Origin: Saccharothrix sp. ST-888
GTDB lineage: Bacteria; Actinomycetota; Actinomycetes; Streptomycetales; Streptomycetaceae
Assembly: GCF_000955975.1 (NCBI RefSeq)
Contig: NZ_JYJF01000012.1
Location: 1-64,000, forward strand
Reading direction: 5' to 3'
DNA length: 64,000 nt
Part shown: one piece after another, positions 8,552-18,189 of the stretch
How the letters are laid out: each line of letters starts with the position of its first letter
Numbering within the stretch: position 1 is the stretch's first letter
Position numbers and translations under genes: made by a program
The notes under the pieces: model-generated
Told to the model about the DNA's origin: nothing
Databases searched by the model: none
Seen by the model: only the letters and a program-made list of their open reading frames with translations

Positions 8552-10561
8552 GACGAGCCTGACCGAGCGACTGCTGTTCGAGACCGGAGCCATCGACCGG
8601 CTCGGCTCGGTGGGCGCCGGTACCACCCAGACGGACACCGGCGACATCGAGCGCGAGCGCGGCATCACCATCCGCTCCGCGGTCGCCTACTTCACCACCG
8701 GCGGTCTCCAGGTCAACCTGATCGACACCCCCGGCCACGTCGACTTCATCGCCGAGGTGGAACGGGCGTTGCAGGTCCTGGACGCGGTGGTCCTGGTGGT
8801 GTCGGCGGTGGAGGGCGTCCAGGCGCAGAGCCGCGTCCTGATGGCCACCCTGCGCAGGGCGGGCATCCCCGTGCTGATCTTCGCCAACAAGATCGACCGG
8901 GCCGGCGCCCGCCAGGACGAGCTGCTGACGGGTCTCCGCAGTCGGCTCGCACCCCGCATCATCCCGCTCAACACGGTTGAAGGCATCGGCACTTCGGCTG
9001 CCCGGGCCACTGAGCACACCCTGGCGGACCCGGACTTCCACACCCTGGTCACCGACCTGCTCTCGATGAACGACGACGGACTGCTGACCCGCCTCGTCCA
9101 GGACCGTCCGCCGTCCCACGCCGAACTGTGGACGGGCGTCGCCGACCAGACCGCGACCGGCCTCGTCCACCCGGTCGTCTTCGGATCGGCCCGCACCGGG
9201 GAGGGGATCGGCACCCTCCTCGACGGCATCACCCGGTTCCTCCCGATCCCGGCCGCCACGCCGGCCGATGCGCCGCCGTGCGGCACCGTCTTCGCGATCG
9301 AACGCGGGCGTGCCGGAGAGAAGATCTGCTGCCTGCGCCTGTTCACCGGGACGGTGGGCCGCGGCGACCGGCTGACCTTCCACCGGCGCGAGGCGGACGG
9401 CCGGACCGCCGAGTACCAGGGGCGGGTCACCGAACTGGCCGTGGTCGGCCCGGCGAAGCCGCCGTCGGCCACCGGAACCGCCACTGGAACCGTACGGCCC
9501 GCCGCGGTCCGGGCCGGGCGGTCCGGCGGGACCGCAGCGGGCGCACCCGTCGCCGGCGCGGGCAGCATCGCGCGGCTGCGCGGGCTGTCCGAGATCAGGG
9601 TCGGCGACCGGCTGGGCGCACCGGAGCGCGGCGGCGAGCAGGCCGGCTTCACCCCGCCCGCCCTCGACGTCGTGGTCCGCCCGAAGGATCCCGGAACGGC
9701 CCCCGGCTGCACGCGGCCCTGACCGCGCTGGCCGAGCAGGACCCGCTGATCCAGGCGCGGGTGCTCCCCGGCGGCGGAATCTCGGTGCTGCTGTACGGCG
9801 AGGTGCAGCGCGAGGTGATCGCCGCCAGGCTGCGCGAGGAGTTCGGGGTCGAGGCCGTGTTCGAGCCGTCCCGGATCCGGTACATCGAGCGGCCCACGGG
9901 CCGGGGCGAGGCGTTCGAGGCGATCGACCGGCGGGCACGCAACGAGTTCTTCGCGACCGTCGGCCTGCGCGTCGAACCGGCGGGCCCGGGCTCCGCCGTG
10001 AGCTTCCGCTGGGAGACGGAACTGGGCGCGCTGCCGCGAGCCTTCCACCGGGCCATCGAGGAGACCGTGCACGACTGCCTCCAACAGGGGCTCTACGGCT
10101 GGCCGGTGACCGACTGCGCGATCACCCTGACCCGCACCGGTTTCGCGAGCCCCATCAGCACCGCGGCCGACTTCCGCCGACTGACCCCGCTGGTTCTGAT
10201 GCGGGCGCTCGCGGAGGCCGGGACCAGGCTCTACGAGCCCTGCCACCGGTTCGATCTAGAGGTGCCCGCCGATGCCGTGAACCCGGTCGTCGCCAGGCTC
10301 GCCGGGCTGGAGGCCGACATCGTCCGGTCGTCCGCACAGGGGGACGGCTGGCTGATCGAGGGCAGCATCCCGCTGCGCCAGGTGCAGAGCTTCAAGCGGC
10401 AGCTTGCTGCGCTCTCCGGCGGCGAGGGGGTCTGGTGGTCCCGTCCCGCCGGTGACCGCCCGGTCGCCGGTGCCTACGCGGTCGGCAGCCGGACGGACGG
10501 CAACCCGCTCAACCGCGCGGAGTACCTCCGGCACCTGGCGCACCGCGGGCAGGCGAACTGA
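8505..10561 (+). pseudogene. Otr(A)/Tet(M)-type ribosomal protection GTPase, split by a -1 frameshift
   Basis: ATG at 8505. The N-terminal GTPase has G1 AHVDAGKTS (residues 10-18), switch ERGITIRSA, G3 DTPGHVD and G4 NKID, followed by EF-G-like domain II. In the first frame translation stops at TGA 9720-9722. The second frame, open to 10561, carries the missing C-terminal domains (LHAALTALAEQDPLIQARV, then the EF-G domain IV/V-like part ending near LNRAEYLRHL). Frames meet at a run of five C (9700-9704); a sixth C would restore one protein of about 685 residues, close to Otr(A). Intact relatives release tetracycline from ribosomes. A 40-residue Ala/Gly/Thr-rich insert precedes the break. Sequencing error, pseudogene and frameshifting cannot be separated here. 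Confidence 0.8.
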
Positions 10562-10686
10562 CCGCCGCCGCGCGCCGACCCCGGAGGTCCGGTGACGCTT
10601 CGGTACCGCCGTACCCGCCGGCGGTACCACCGAGTGACGGCCGGACCAGTGGTGGCGCGGCCGCTAGGCCGCCGAACCCTCGCCGG

Positions 10687-11586
10687 TCACCGTCGGACCC
10701 TCGTCGACCACCGCCGGGCCGGAGTGCCCTCCCGGCTCCCGGGGCAGCGCTCGGGTCGGCGGCCGAAGTGCACGGTCCTCGCGGCCAGCACGAACAGGTC
10801 GGTGCGCCGGTCGACACCCGCCGGGTCGGCCGGGTCGAGCAGCCGGTCCAGCGTCGCCACGTCGTCGGCGTCCAGGTGCTCGGCGAGGCCCGCGCGCTGC
10901 CGCTCCAGCGTTCGCCGTACCGCCTGCCGCGGCCCCTCGGCCAGCGGCGCGGGACGGTCCACCAGGAAGGTCCTGCTGCGCACCTCGGTGAGGCCCGCGC
11001 TCCGCAGCATGCCGGGCCAGTCCTCGACCACGGCCACCGTGTCCGGCAGGTCGGCCCGCATCCGGCAGAACCGGTCCGCCATCAACGCGTCCAGCCGGGC
11101 CTGCAGTTCGGGACGGCCGAAGCCCAGGTCGCGCGGCAGCCAACGGCTCGGCAGGCCGCCCTCGACGATGGCCAGCACGCCGCCGGGTTCAACCAGCCCG
11201 GCCAGCCGGTCCAGCGCGTCCTGCTGGTCGCCGACGTGGTGCACGACCTGCCCCGACCACACCAGGTCCGCCGGTTCCAGCTCGGCGAGGCCCGCCGGGA
11301 ACCCGGCCACCCGGGTCCGCAGCCGGACGCCGAGCCGCTCGGCCCGTGCCTCGGCGCGGGCCAGCAGTTCCGGTGTCCCGTCCACCGCGGTGACCTCGGC
11401 CTGGGGGAACGCCGCCGCCAGTCGGCAGGCCGCGACACCCGGACCGCTGCCGATGTCCAGGATCCGCCGCGGGGCCGGTCGGTTCAGCTCCTCCAGCAGC
11501 TCGAAGGCCTGCTCCAGGTAGGGGCTGTGCGTCTCGCCGTCCAGCTCCAGCAGGTCGGCCATCGCGGCCCAGTCGAACTCGTTCAT
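10687..11586 (-). CDS. Class I SAM-dependent methyltransferase
   Basis: 299 residues from the ATG at 11586 (GGAG eight bases upstream; a GTG at 11601 is the alternative). Motif I is ILDIGSGPGVAACRLAAAFP, motif II an acidic AVDGTPELLARAEARAE, and motif IV ADLVWSGQVVHHVGD. The C-terminal half has no recognised specificity domain. The gene is divergent from an XRE-cupin regulator with about 190 bases between starts, so it is likely a target of that regulator. The substrate is unknown. Confidence 0.85.
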   Translation of the reverse strand: MNEFDWAAMADLLELDGETHSPYLEQAFELLEELNRPAPRRILDIGSGPGVAACRLAAAFPQAEVTAVDGTPELLARAEARAERLGVRLRTRVAGFPAGLAELEPADLVWSGQVVHHVGDQQDALDRLAGLVEPGGVLAIVEGGLPSRWLPRDLGFGRPELQARLDALMADRFCRMRADLPDTVAVVEDWPGMLRSAGLTEVRSRTFLVDRPAPLAEGPRQAVRRTLERQRAGLAEHLDADDVATLDRLLDPADPAGVDRRTDLFVLAARTVHFGRRPERCPGSREGTPARRWSTRVRR

Positions 11587-11744
11587 CGCATCCGCTCCCA
11601 CGCTCTTGCTCGATCAGATCCAGGTCCACCGCACGGGTCGCCCGCGTCCTCGGCCGACTTGACTTCGACCTCGACCTCGACGCCGTCGCCGTCGCCGGAG
11701 CTGCTGCCGTCGCTGTTGCCGACCATGCGCCCGGCCCGGCGGCC

Positions 11745-11773
11745 TTGACAAACTTTGTTGCCGTTTCTGCAAT
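11745..11773 (+). promoter_or_regulatory. Promoter with an overlapping ACAAA-C-TTTGT palindrome
   Basis: TTGACA at 11745-11750 is a perfect -35 and TGCAAT at 11768-11773 a fair -10 (17-base spacer) for the regulator at 11780. The 11-bp palindrome at 11748-11758 overlaps the -35 and is a plausible autoregulatory operator. Confidence 0.5.
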
Positions 11774-11779
11774 AGCGGC

Positions 11780-12346
11780 ATGGAAGACGTACTCGCCGCC
11801 GTGGGGCCGAGGCTCAAACGCATCCGCCTGGGGCGCAGGTGCACCCTGGCCGCCCTGTCGGAGACCACCGGGATCTCGATCAGCACGCTGTCCCGGCTGG
11901 AGACCGGACAGCGGAAGCCCAGCCTGGAACTGCTGCTGCCGATCGCGCACGCCCACCAGGTCCCGCTGGACGAGCTGGTCGGCGCGCCGCCGGTCGGCGA
12001 CCCGAGGGTGCGGCTGAAGCCGGTCAGACACGGGGACTCGACGGTGCTGCCGCTGACCCAACAGGCCGGCGGACCACAGGCGTTCAAGATGGTCATCGGC
12101 GCCGACCGCAACAGTCCCGACCCGCGGACGCACGAGGGCTACGAGTGGCTGTACGTGCTCAACGGGCGGTTGCGGCTGGTCCTCGCCGAGCACGACATCG
12201 TGCTCAAGGCCGGGGAGGCCGCCGAGTTCGACACCCGGGTGCCGCACTGGTTCGGCAGCACCGGGGAGGCGCCGGTGGAAGTCCTCAGCCTGTTCGGACC
12301 GCAGGGCGAGCGCATCCACGTCCGCGCGAAACCCGGCGCCAGGTAG
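11780..12346 (+). CDS. XRE-family transcriptional regulator with C-terminal cupin domain
   Basis: 188 residues. An N-terminal helix-turn-helix (residues about 8-60: RLKRIRLGRRCTLAALSETTG, then STLSRLETGQRKPSLELLLPIA) is joined to a cupin (about 105-185) with EGYEWLYVLNGRLRLVL and FDTRVPHWFGSTGEAPVEVL. This is the common SutR/PuuR-like architecture in which the cupin senses a small metabolite. The start is only seven bases past the proposed -10, so the transcript may be leaderless. Likely controls itself and the divergent methyltransferase. Confidence 0.9.
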   Translation: MEDVLAAVGPRLKRIRLGRRCTLAALSETTGISISTLSRLETGQRKPSLELLLPIAHAHQVPLDELVGAPPVGDPRVRLKPVRHGDSTVLPLTQQAGGPQAFKMVIGADRNSPDPRTHEGYEWLYVLNGRLRLVLAEHDIVLKAGEAAEFDTRVPHWFGSTGEAPVEVLSLFGPQGERIHVRAKPGAR

Positions 12347-12495
12347 CGCACGGGCCACCGGCCAACCAGGGTGCGGCTGCGGACGGGTCGGCGTTCGCCC
12401 GGACGGTGGCGGGGGTTTTTGCATCGGCGAGCGTCGTGTGATCGGCTGTTGGCCCGATCTGCCCGCATGGGCATTGCCGACGAGGAGAGTGACCC

Positions 12496-13881
12496 ATGGC
12501 GGGCTTCGGCTGGAAGCTGCACGGCGACGGAAGGAGTCCGGCGCCCGGTGCAGTGGTGAAGCCGGACGAACGGCTGAGCTGGGGACGGACCATCGGGCTC
12601 GGGGCTCAGCACGTGGTGGCCATGTTCGGCGCGACGTTCGTGGCGCCGGTCCTGATGGGGCTCGATCCCAACCTGGCCGTGATGCTCTCCGGTGTCGCGA
12701 CCATCTTCTTCCTGCTGGTCACCGGCGGACGGATCCCCAGCTACCTCGGCAGCAGCCTGTCGTTCGTCGGCGTGGCCGCCGTGATCAAGGCGCAGGGCGG
12801 TGACGCCGCGACGCTGACGGGTGCTCTGCTGGTGGTCGGGGCGGTGCTCACGGCCTGTGGCGCGGCAGTTCAGGCGGCGGGCGCCCGGGTGATCCACGCG
12901 GTGCTGCCGCCGGTGGTGACCGGCGCGGTGGTCATGCTGATCGGATTCAACCTCGCTCCGGTCACCGCCGGGACGTACTGGCCGCAGGACCAGTGGACCG
13001 CGCTGCTCACCATGCTGTTCACCGGACTGGCCCTGGTGGTGCTGCGCGGCTTCTGGTCGCGGATCGCCATCTTCCTCGGCCTGGTCTTCGGGTACGCGGT
13101 CTCCTGGATCTTCGACCGGCTCTTCGGGCAGATCCACTCCGCCACCGGCGGCGGCACGGTGACGGACCACTGGCGGCTCGACCTCTCCGGCGTCGGCAAG
13201 GCCGACTGGCTCGGCCTGCCGACCCTGCACACGCCGAGCTTCTCCGCCTCCGCCGTCCTGGTGGCACTGCCCGTCGTGGTCGCCCTGATCGCCGAGAACG
13301 CCGGACACGTCAAGGCGGTCGGCGAGATGACGGGTGATCCGCTGGACGACCGGATGGGCGCGGCGATCATGGCGGACGGCGCCGCCACCATGATCTCCAC
13401 CAGCGTCGGCGGCCCGGCCACCACCACCTACGCCGAGAACATCGGCGTGATGGCCGCGACCAGGGTCTACTCCACCGCCGCGTACTGGTGCGCCGCCGGG
13501 TTCGCGATCCTCTTCGGCCTCTGCCCGAAGTTCGGCGCGGTGGTCGCCGCGATCCCCGGCGGGGTGCTCGGCGGGATCACCGTCGTCCTCTACGGCATGA
13601 TCGGCCTGCTCGGCGCCCAGATCTGGGTGCACAACCGGGTGGACCTGACCAACCCGCTGCACCTGGTCCCGGTGGCCGCCGGCGTCATCATCGGCATCGG
13701 GAACGTGTCCCTGAAGTTCACCGACAACTTCTCGCTCAGCGGCATCGCCCTCGGCACCCTGGTCGTCCTGCTCGGCTACCACGTGCTGCGCCTGATGGCC
13801 CCGGCCCACCTGAAGCAGCCGCAGCCCCCGCTGCTGGACGCGGGCACCAGCGAGTACGACACGGGCACCTCGGACCGCTGA
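12496..13881 (+). CDS. Uracil/xanthine permease (NCS2 family)
   Basis: 461 residues, about 12-14 hydrophobic helices. It starts with DERLSWGRTIGLGAQHVVAMFGATFVAPVLMG, the NCS2 N-terminal signature, and contains the substrate motif around ALIAENAGHVKAVGEMTG and the transport loop VGGPATTTYAENIGVMA (NxG-like). ATG at 12496 follows AGGAG. NCS2 carriers symport nucleobases with protons across the cytoplasmic membrane. UraA-type uracil uptake is most likely, though xanthine or urate cannot be excluded; its convergent neighbour is the urease operon. Confidence 0.88.
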   Translation: MAGFGWKLHGDGRSPAPGAVVKPDERLSWGRTIGLGAQHVVAMFGATFVAPVLMGLDPNLAVMLSGVATIFFLLVTGGRIPSYLGSSLSFVGVAAVIKAQGGDAATLTGALLVVGAVLTACGAAVQAAGARVIHAVLPPVVTGAVVMLIGFNLAPVTAGTYWPQDQWTALLTMLFTGLALVVLRGFWSRIAIFLGLVFGYAVSWIFDRLFGQIHSATGGGTVTDHWRLDLSGVGKADWLGLPTLHTPSFSASAVLVALPVVVALIAENAGHVKAVGEMTGDPLDDRMGAAIMADGAATMISTSVGGPATTTYAENIGVMAATRVYSTAAYWCAAGFAILFGLCPKFGAVVAAIPGGVLGGITVVLYGMIGLLGAQIWVHNRVDLTNPLHLVPVAAGVIIGIGNVSLKFTDNFSLSGIALGTLVVLLGYHVLRLMAPAHLKQPQPPLLDAGTSEYDTGTSDR

Positions 13882-13913
13882 ACCCGCCCCTGGCAGGCAG
13901 GCCCGCCCCGCCG

Positions 13914-14858
13914 TCAGCTCTTGCGGAGATCCGGGGCCGGGACGCCGATCAGCAGGCGGCGCAGGGCGTCCCAGGCGGCGCGCACGGCTCGGGTGAGTGC
14001 GGGGGAGTCGTCCGACATGACGCGGACCCAGGCGCCGCACTCCTCGGGCAGGGTGCTCACACCGTAGTCGAGTCCGCTGGGCCGCAGCGCTTCGTGCAGG
14101 GCGTCGGCGACCGCGCCGGCGGAGGCGAGCGGGGTGACGGCGAAGAGGGTGGACATCAGGTCGTGGCCGTCCAGCACGGCCGGACCGTCGACGCCCTCGG
14201 CCGCCTCGCCCGGCTCCAGCCGGACGGTGTCCACGGCCAGCAGTTCGCCGTCGGGCCGCTGGATCTCCAGGTCGCTGTAGAGCATCCGGTAGGCGTTGCG
14301 CTCGCCCCGGGCCAGGCGCCCGGCGGCGATGGTCTCGCCGACCAGGACGGTGGCGCCCGGGTCGACCGTGACCACGGTGTGCTGGTAGAACCTGGCGTCC
14401 CGGTAGGGGATCAGCGGGTCGGGCAGGTACTCGACGTAACTCCCGCACTCTGCGGTGATGTTGACGATCTGGGTAGCGTGGTCGAACTCCATCCGGTGCA
14501 CCTTGGTGGCGGCCTGGGTGGTCAGGTGCACGGCGGTGCCGGGGCCGCAGTCGACGTCGATGCGGTTGCGGTCGGCCTGGACGATCCCGCCGCCGGTGGA
14601 CATCAGGAAGGTCACCGCCAGGTCGGGCCGCAGCGGGTCGATGTACAGCGGCCGCATGATCTGCAACGGGGACTTCTGGTAGCGGTCGACCAGCTCGGTG
14701 CGCTCGCCCACCCTGGCGTAGCGCAGTTCGAGCAGGCCGACCTTGCCGGGGCGCCCGGCGGCCAGGGTGTCGGGCCGGCCGGTGAGGTCGAGCATCCGGC
14801 GCGGTACCCGGCGGGGTTCGTAGTGCGCGGGGTCCAGCCGCGCGGGCGCCGAGGTCAT
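13914..14858 (-). CDS. ureD: Urease accessory protein UreD
   Basis: 314 residues. It shows the UreD/UreH features: LRPDLAVTFLMSTGGGIVQADRNRIDV, then TTQAATKVHRM, LPDPLIPYRDARFYQ and a C-terminal helical part. UreD joins UreF and UreG in the chaperone that carboxylates the active-site lysine and inserts two nickel ions. The start overlaps the ureG stop by four bases, so the two are translationally coupled. Last gene of the urease operon. Confidence 0.93.
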   Translation of the reverse strand: MTSAPARLDPAHYEPRRVPRRMLDLTGRPDTLAAGRPGKVGLLELRYARVGERTELVDRYQKSPLQIMRPLYIDPLRPDLAVTFLMSTGGGIVQADRNRIDVDCGPGTAVHLTTQAATKVHRMEFDHATQIVNITAECGSYVEYLPDPLIPYRDARFYQHTVVTVDPGATVLVGETIAAGRLARGERNAYRMLYSDLEIQRPDGELLAVDTVRLEPGEAAEGVDGPAVLDGHDLMSTLFAVTPLASAGAVADALHEALRPSGLDYGVSTLPEECGAWVRVMSDDSPALTRAVRAAWDALRRLLIGVPAPDLRKS

Positions 14859-15586
14859 GCGGGAACCGTCTGCGCGGCGGCCGCCCCGGGGACGGCCGCC
14901 TCCCGGCGGGTCGCCGCCGGGTGGGCGAGGAGGAAGTCGGCGATGGTGTCGAGGCCCTCGCCGGTCAGCGAGTTCGTGAGGACGACCGGCCGACCGTCGC
15001 GGACCGTGCGGGCGTCCGACTCCATCGTGCCGAGGTCACAGCGCACGTACCGGGCGATGTCGATCTTGTTGATGACGAGCAGCTCGCACTCGGTGATGCC
15101 GGGGCCCTTCTTGCGCGGCATCTTGTCGCCCTCGGCGGTGTCCAGGACGAACAGGAAGAGGTCGACCAGGGCCGGGCTGAAGGTGAGGGTGAGGTTGTCG
15201 CCGCCGCTCTCGAAGAGCAGCGTGTCGATGGCGGGGAAGCGTGCCGTCAGCTCGTCGGCGGCGGCCTGGTTCATCGTCGGATCGTCCCGGACGGCGGTGT
15301 GCGGGCAGGCGCCGGTCTCGACGCCGACGATCCGGTCCGGGTCCAGGACGCCGTCCAGGGTGCGCCGGACGTGCGCGGCGTCCTCCGAGGTGTAGATGTC
15401 GTTGGTGATGACGGCGGGGGTGCGTCCCCGTCCGATCAGGACCGGGACCAGCGCCTCGATCAGCGCGGTCTTGCCGGAGCCGACCGGACCGGCGATGCCC
15501 ACCCGCAGCACACCGTCCCCGGGGCGGCGGACGAGCTCGTCGTGGTCGTGGTGGTGGGATCCGCGTACCTGCGTGGGGTCGTGCAT
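14855..15586 (-). CDS. ureG: Urease accessory GTPase UreG
   Basis: 243 residues. A short histidine-rich start (GSHHHDHDELV) precedes the P-loop GIAGPVGSGKTALIEALVP, the ITNDIYTSEDA segment, the nickel-binding CPH motif (ETGACPHTAVRDDPT), FESGGDNLTLTFSPAL and the guanine motif VINKIDIA. UreG supplies GTP-driven nickel delivery. With no ureE in the cluster, the N-terminal histidines may take over part of metal capture; that last point is inference. Confidence 0.95.
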   Translation of the reverse strand: MHDPTQVRGSHHHDHDELVRRPGDGVLRVGIAGPVGSGKTALIEALVPVLIGRGRTPAVITNDIYTSEDAAHVRRTLDGVLDPDRIVGVETGACPHTAVRDDPTMNQAAADELTARFPAIDTLLFESGGDNLTLTFSPALVDLFLFVLDTAEGDKMPRKKGPGITECELLVINKIDIARYVRCDLGTMESDARTVRDGRPVVLTNSLTGEGLDTIADFLLAHPAATRREAAVPGAAAAQTVPA

Positions 15587-15691
15587 GGCAGTCCTCGTGG
15601 GGAGTGGGGAGTCGGAAGCGGGGATGTCCGGCGAAGTGCGCCGGGTGAGCCGGTCGGTGCGGCGGTGCTGCGGCCGTCCAGGTGCGGATGA

Positions 15692-16390
15692 TCAGCTGGC
15701 GAACAGGCGGGCGTCGGCGCGCTCGTGGCGTCCCGCCATCACGTCGGCCATCGGCGTGCAGCCGCCGAGGTCGGCCAACTCGCGGTGCAGGGCCGCCGCC
15801 ACGGCCTCCTCGATCACCGGGGCAGCGCCGTGCAGGACGACCTGGGCCCGCCGGTGGTCGGTGAGCCGCAGCCGGAGGGCGGCCCCCACGAAACTGGCCG
15901 CGAAGGCGAACAGTTCGCAGGTGACCGCCTGCCGCGCCGGCACGCCGTTCCCCGCGTGGACGGCGGCGGCGACGACCGGCTGGCAGCCGTGGACCCGGCC
16001 GTCCCTATACAGCTCCCGATAGCGGCCGATCTCCGGCGTGCCGTAGACCTCGTCCGCCAGATCCAGCAGCTGCCGCCCGGTACGGACCGCGGCCTGCCGG
16101 GCCTCGCGGCCCAACTTCGTTGCGTACAGGCGTCGTTCCACGGCCACCAGCCGGTCCCAGTCACCGCTGCTCACCGCGCGGTGGGCGAGGGCGAGGGCGG
16201 TCGCGTCGGCGGGGCCGACGCCGTGCCGCAGCAGGTCGTGCAGGAGGGCGGGCAGGGTGCGCGGCGAGACCGCGCGGGCCTGCTGGTAGCCCTCCAGGCC
16301 GTGGGAGAGGGTGTAGTAGCCGCTGGGGAAGGCCGAGTCGGTGAGCTGGAGCCCGGTCAGCAGCGCCGGGATCGGCAACGGATCGTTCAA
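15692..16390 (-). CDS. ureF: Urease accessory protein UreF
   Basis: 232 residues from a TTG start at 16390 (no upstream ATG or GTG lies in frame; AGGA is about nine bases upstream). Typical UreF segments are LTGLQLTDSAFPSGYYTLSHGLE at the N-terminus, ALALAHRAVSSGDWDRL, and GNGVPARQAVTCELFAFAASFVGAALRLRL. UreF bridges UreD and UreG in the maturation complex. It lies 74 bases downstream of ureC. Confidence 0.92.
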   Translation of the reverse strand: MNDPLPIPALLTGLQLTDSAFPSGYYTLSHGLEGYQQARAVSPRTLPALLHDLLRHGVGPADATALALAHRAVSSGDWDRLVAVERRLYATKLGREARQAAVRTGRQLLDLADEVYGTPEIGRYRELYRDGRVHGCQPVVAAAVHAGNGVPARQAVTCELFAFAASFVGAALRLRLTDHRRAQVVLHGAAPVIEEAVAAALHRELADLGGCTPMADVMAGRHERADARLFAS

Positions 16391-16464
16391 GCCGGGTGTC
16401 CTGACTGATGGTTGACGGTACGTCGGTCGAGCCGGCGCCGGGGCGGTGGATCGGGTGATGCGGA

Positions 16465-18189
16465 TCAGACGATGTAGAAGAGCTGGTTGAGCGGGAGGCG
16501 CTCGGCCGGTTCGATGGTGGCGGGCTCGCCGTCCAGCGTGACCTTGTACGTCTCCGGGTCCACCTCGATCTTCGGCAGCGCGTCGTTGCGGACCATGTGC
16601 TGCTTGCCGACCGTCCGGCAGCGCTGCACCGGCTCGATCCTGCGCTGGAGGCCGAGCTCGCCGGGGACGCCCGCCGCGATGGCGGCCTGCGACATGAAGG
16701 TCACCGAGGTGCGCTGCCTGGCCCGGCCGTACGAGCCGAACATCGGCCGGTAGTAGACCGGCTGCGGGGTGGGCAGCGAGGCGTTGGGGTCGCCCATGAG
16801 TGCCCAGTTGACCATGCCGCCCTTGATGATGAGCTTGGGTTTGGCGCCGAAGGAGTGGATCGGCCAGAGCACGATGTCGGCCAGCTTGCCGGGCTCCAGC
16901 GAGCCGATCACATCGGCGGCGCCCACCGCGACCGCCGGGTTGATGGTGAGCTTCGCCAGGTAGCGCAGGACGCGGGCGTTGTCGTTGCGCGAGCTGTCCT
17001 CGGCCAGCGCGCCGCGCATCTCCTTGCAGTGGTGCGCGGTCTGGAAGGCGCGGGCGAAGGACTCGCCGACCCGGCCCATGGCCTGGGAGTCGGAGGAGAA
17101 GATGCTGATCACGCCGAGGTCGTGCAGCACCGTCTCGGCCGCGATGGTCTCCGCCCGGACCCGGCTGTCGGCGAAGGACACGTCCTCGGGGATGTCCCGG
17201 GACAGGTGGTGGCAGACCATCACCATGTCGAGCAGCTCGTCCACCGAGTTGACGGTGTACGGCAGGGTCGGGTTGGTGGAGGACGGCAGCACGTTGGCCT
17301 CGCCCGCGACCCGCATGATGTCGGGGGCGTGGCCCCCGCCCGCGCCCTCGGTGTGGAAGGTGTGGATGGTGCGGCCGTCGATCGCCGAGAGGGTGTCCTC
17401 GAAGAACCCGCCCTCGTTCAACGTGTCGGTGTGGATGGCGAGTTGGACGTCGTGCTCGTCGGCGACCCGCAGCGCGTTGTCGATCACGGCGGGGGTGGCG
17501 CCCCAGTCCTCGTGCACCTTGAGGCCGGCGACGCCCGCCTCGACCTGCTCGCGCAGCGCGTCCGGCAGGCTGCCGTTGCCCTTGCCGAGCAGACCGACGT
17601 TGACCGGCAGGTCCTCCACGGCCTCCAGCATCCGGTGGATGTTCCACGGCCCGGGGGTGCAGGTGGTGCCGTTGGTGCCGTCGGTCGGTCCGGTGCCGCC
17701 GCCGAAGAAGGTGGTGATGCCGTTGGACAGCCCCTCCTGGGCCTGCTGCGGCGAGATGAAGTGGATGTGGGTGTCCACGCCGCCGGCGGTGGCGACCAGG
17801 TGCTCACCGGAGATGACCTCGGTGCCGGGGCCGATCACCAGCTTCGGGTCGACACCGTTCTGCAGATGCGGGTTGCCGGCCTTGCCGACGCCCACGATCA
17901 GACCGCCCCGGACGCCGATGTCGCCCTTGACGATGCCGAGCACCGGGTCCATCACCACCACGTTGGTGATGACCAGGTCCAGCGCGCCCTCGCGGCCCAG
18001 CGCGGCGGGGTCCTGGGCCATGCCGTCCCGGATGGCCTTGCCGCCGCCGTAGACGGCCTCGTCGCCGTAGGAACCGGCGTTGTGGTCGTACTCGACCTCG
18101 ACGACCAGGTTGGTGTCGGCCAGGTGGAACCGGTCGCCGACGGTCGGGCCGAACAGGTCGGTGTACTGCTTGCGCGGCAGGAGCGCCAT
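16465..18189 (-). CDS. ureC: Urease subunit alpha
   Basis: 574 residues. The catalytic subunit hydrolyses urea to ammonia and carbamate. Nickel ligands and key residues are visible: His141/His143 (GGVDTHIHFISP), the carbamylated Lys224 (VAGLKVHEDWG), His253 and His279, and the mobile-flap Cys326-His327 (MVMVCHHLSRDIPED). The true start is MALLPRKQYTDLFGPTVGDR at 18189. It overlaps the ureB stop by one base (TGATG). The frame is open upstream only because it shadows ureB. Confidence 0.97.
   Translation of the reverse strand: MALLPRKQYTDLFGPTVGDRFHLADTNLVVEVEYDHNAGSYGDEAVYGGGKAIRDGMAQDPAALGREGALDLVITNVVVMDPVLGIVKGDIGVRGGLIVGVGKAGNPHLQNGVDPKLVIGPGTEVISGEHLVATAGGVDTHIHFISPQQAQEGLSNGITTFFGGGTGPTDGTNGTTCTPGPWNIHRMLEAVEDLPVNVGLLGKGNGSLPDALREQVEAGVAGLKVHEDWGATPAVIDNALRVADEHDVQLAIHTDTLNEGGFFEDTLSAIDGRTIHTFHTEGAGGGHAPDIMRVAGEANVLPSSTNPTLPYTVNSVDELLDMVMVCHHLSRDIPEDVSFADSRVRAETIAAETVLHDLGVISIFSSDSQAMGRVGESFARAFQTAHHCKEMRGALAEDSSRNDNARVLRYLAKLTINPAVAVGAADVIGSLEPGKLADIVLWPIHSFGAKPKLIIKGGMVNWALMGDPNASLPTPQPVYYRPMFGSYGRARQRTSVTFMSQAAIAAGVPGELGLQRRIEPVQRCRTVGKQHMVRNDALPKIEVDPETYKVTLDGEPATIEPAERLPLNQLFYIV

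Noticed and set aside
12139..14448. 769-codon minus-strand open frame
   Set aside because: It is the antisense shadow of the permease and regulator genes; composition is Arg/Gly/Asp repetitive with no family motif.
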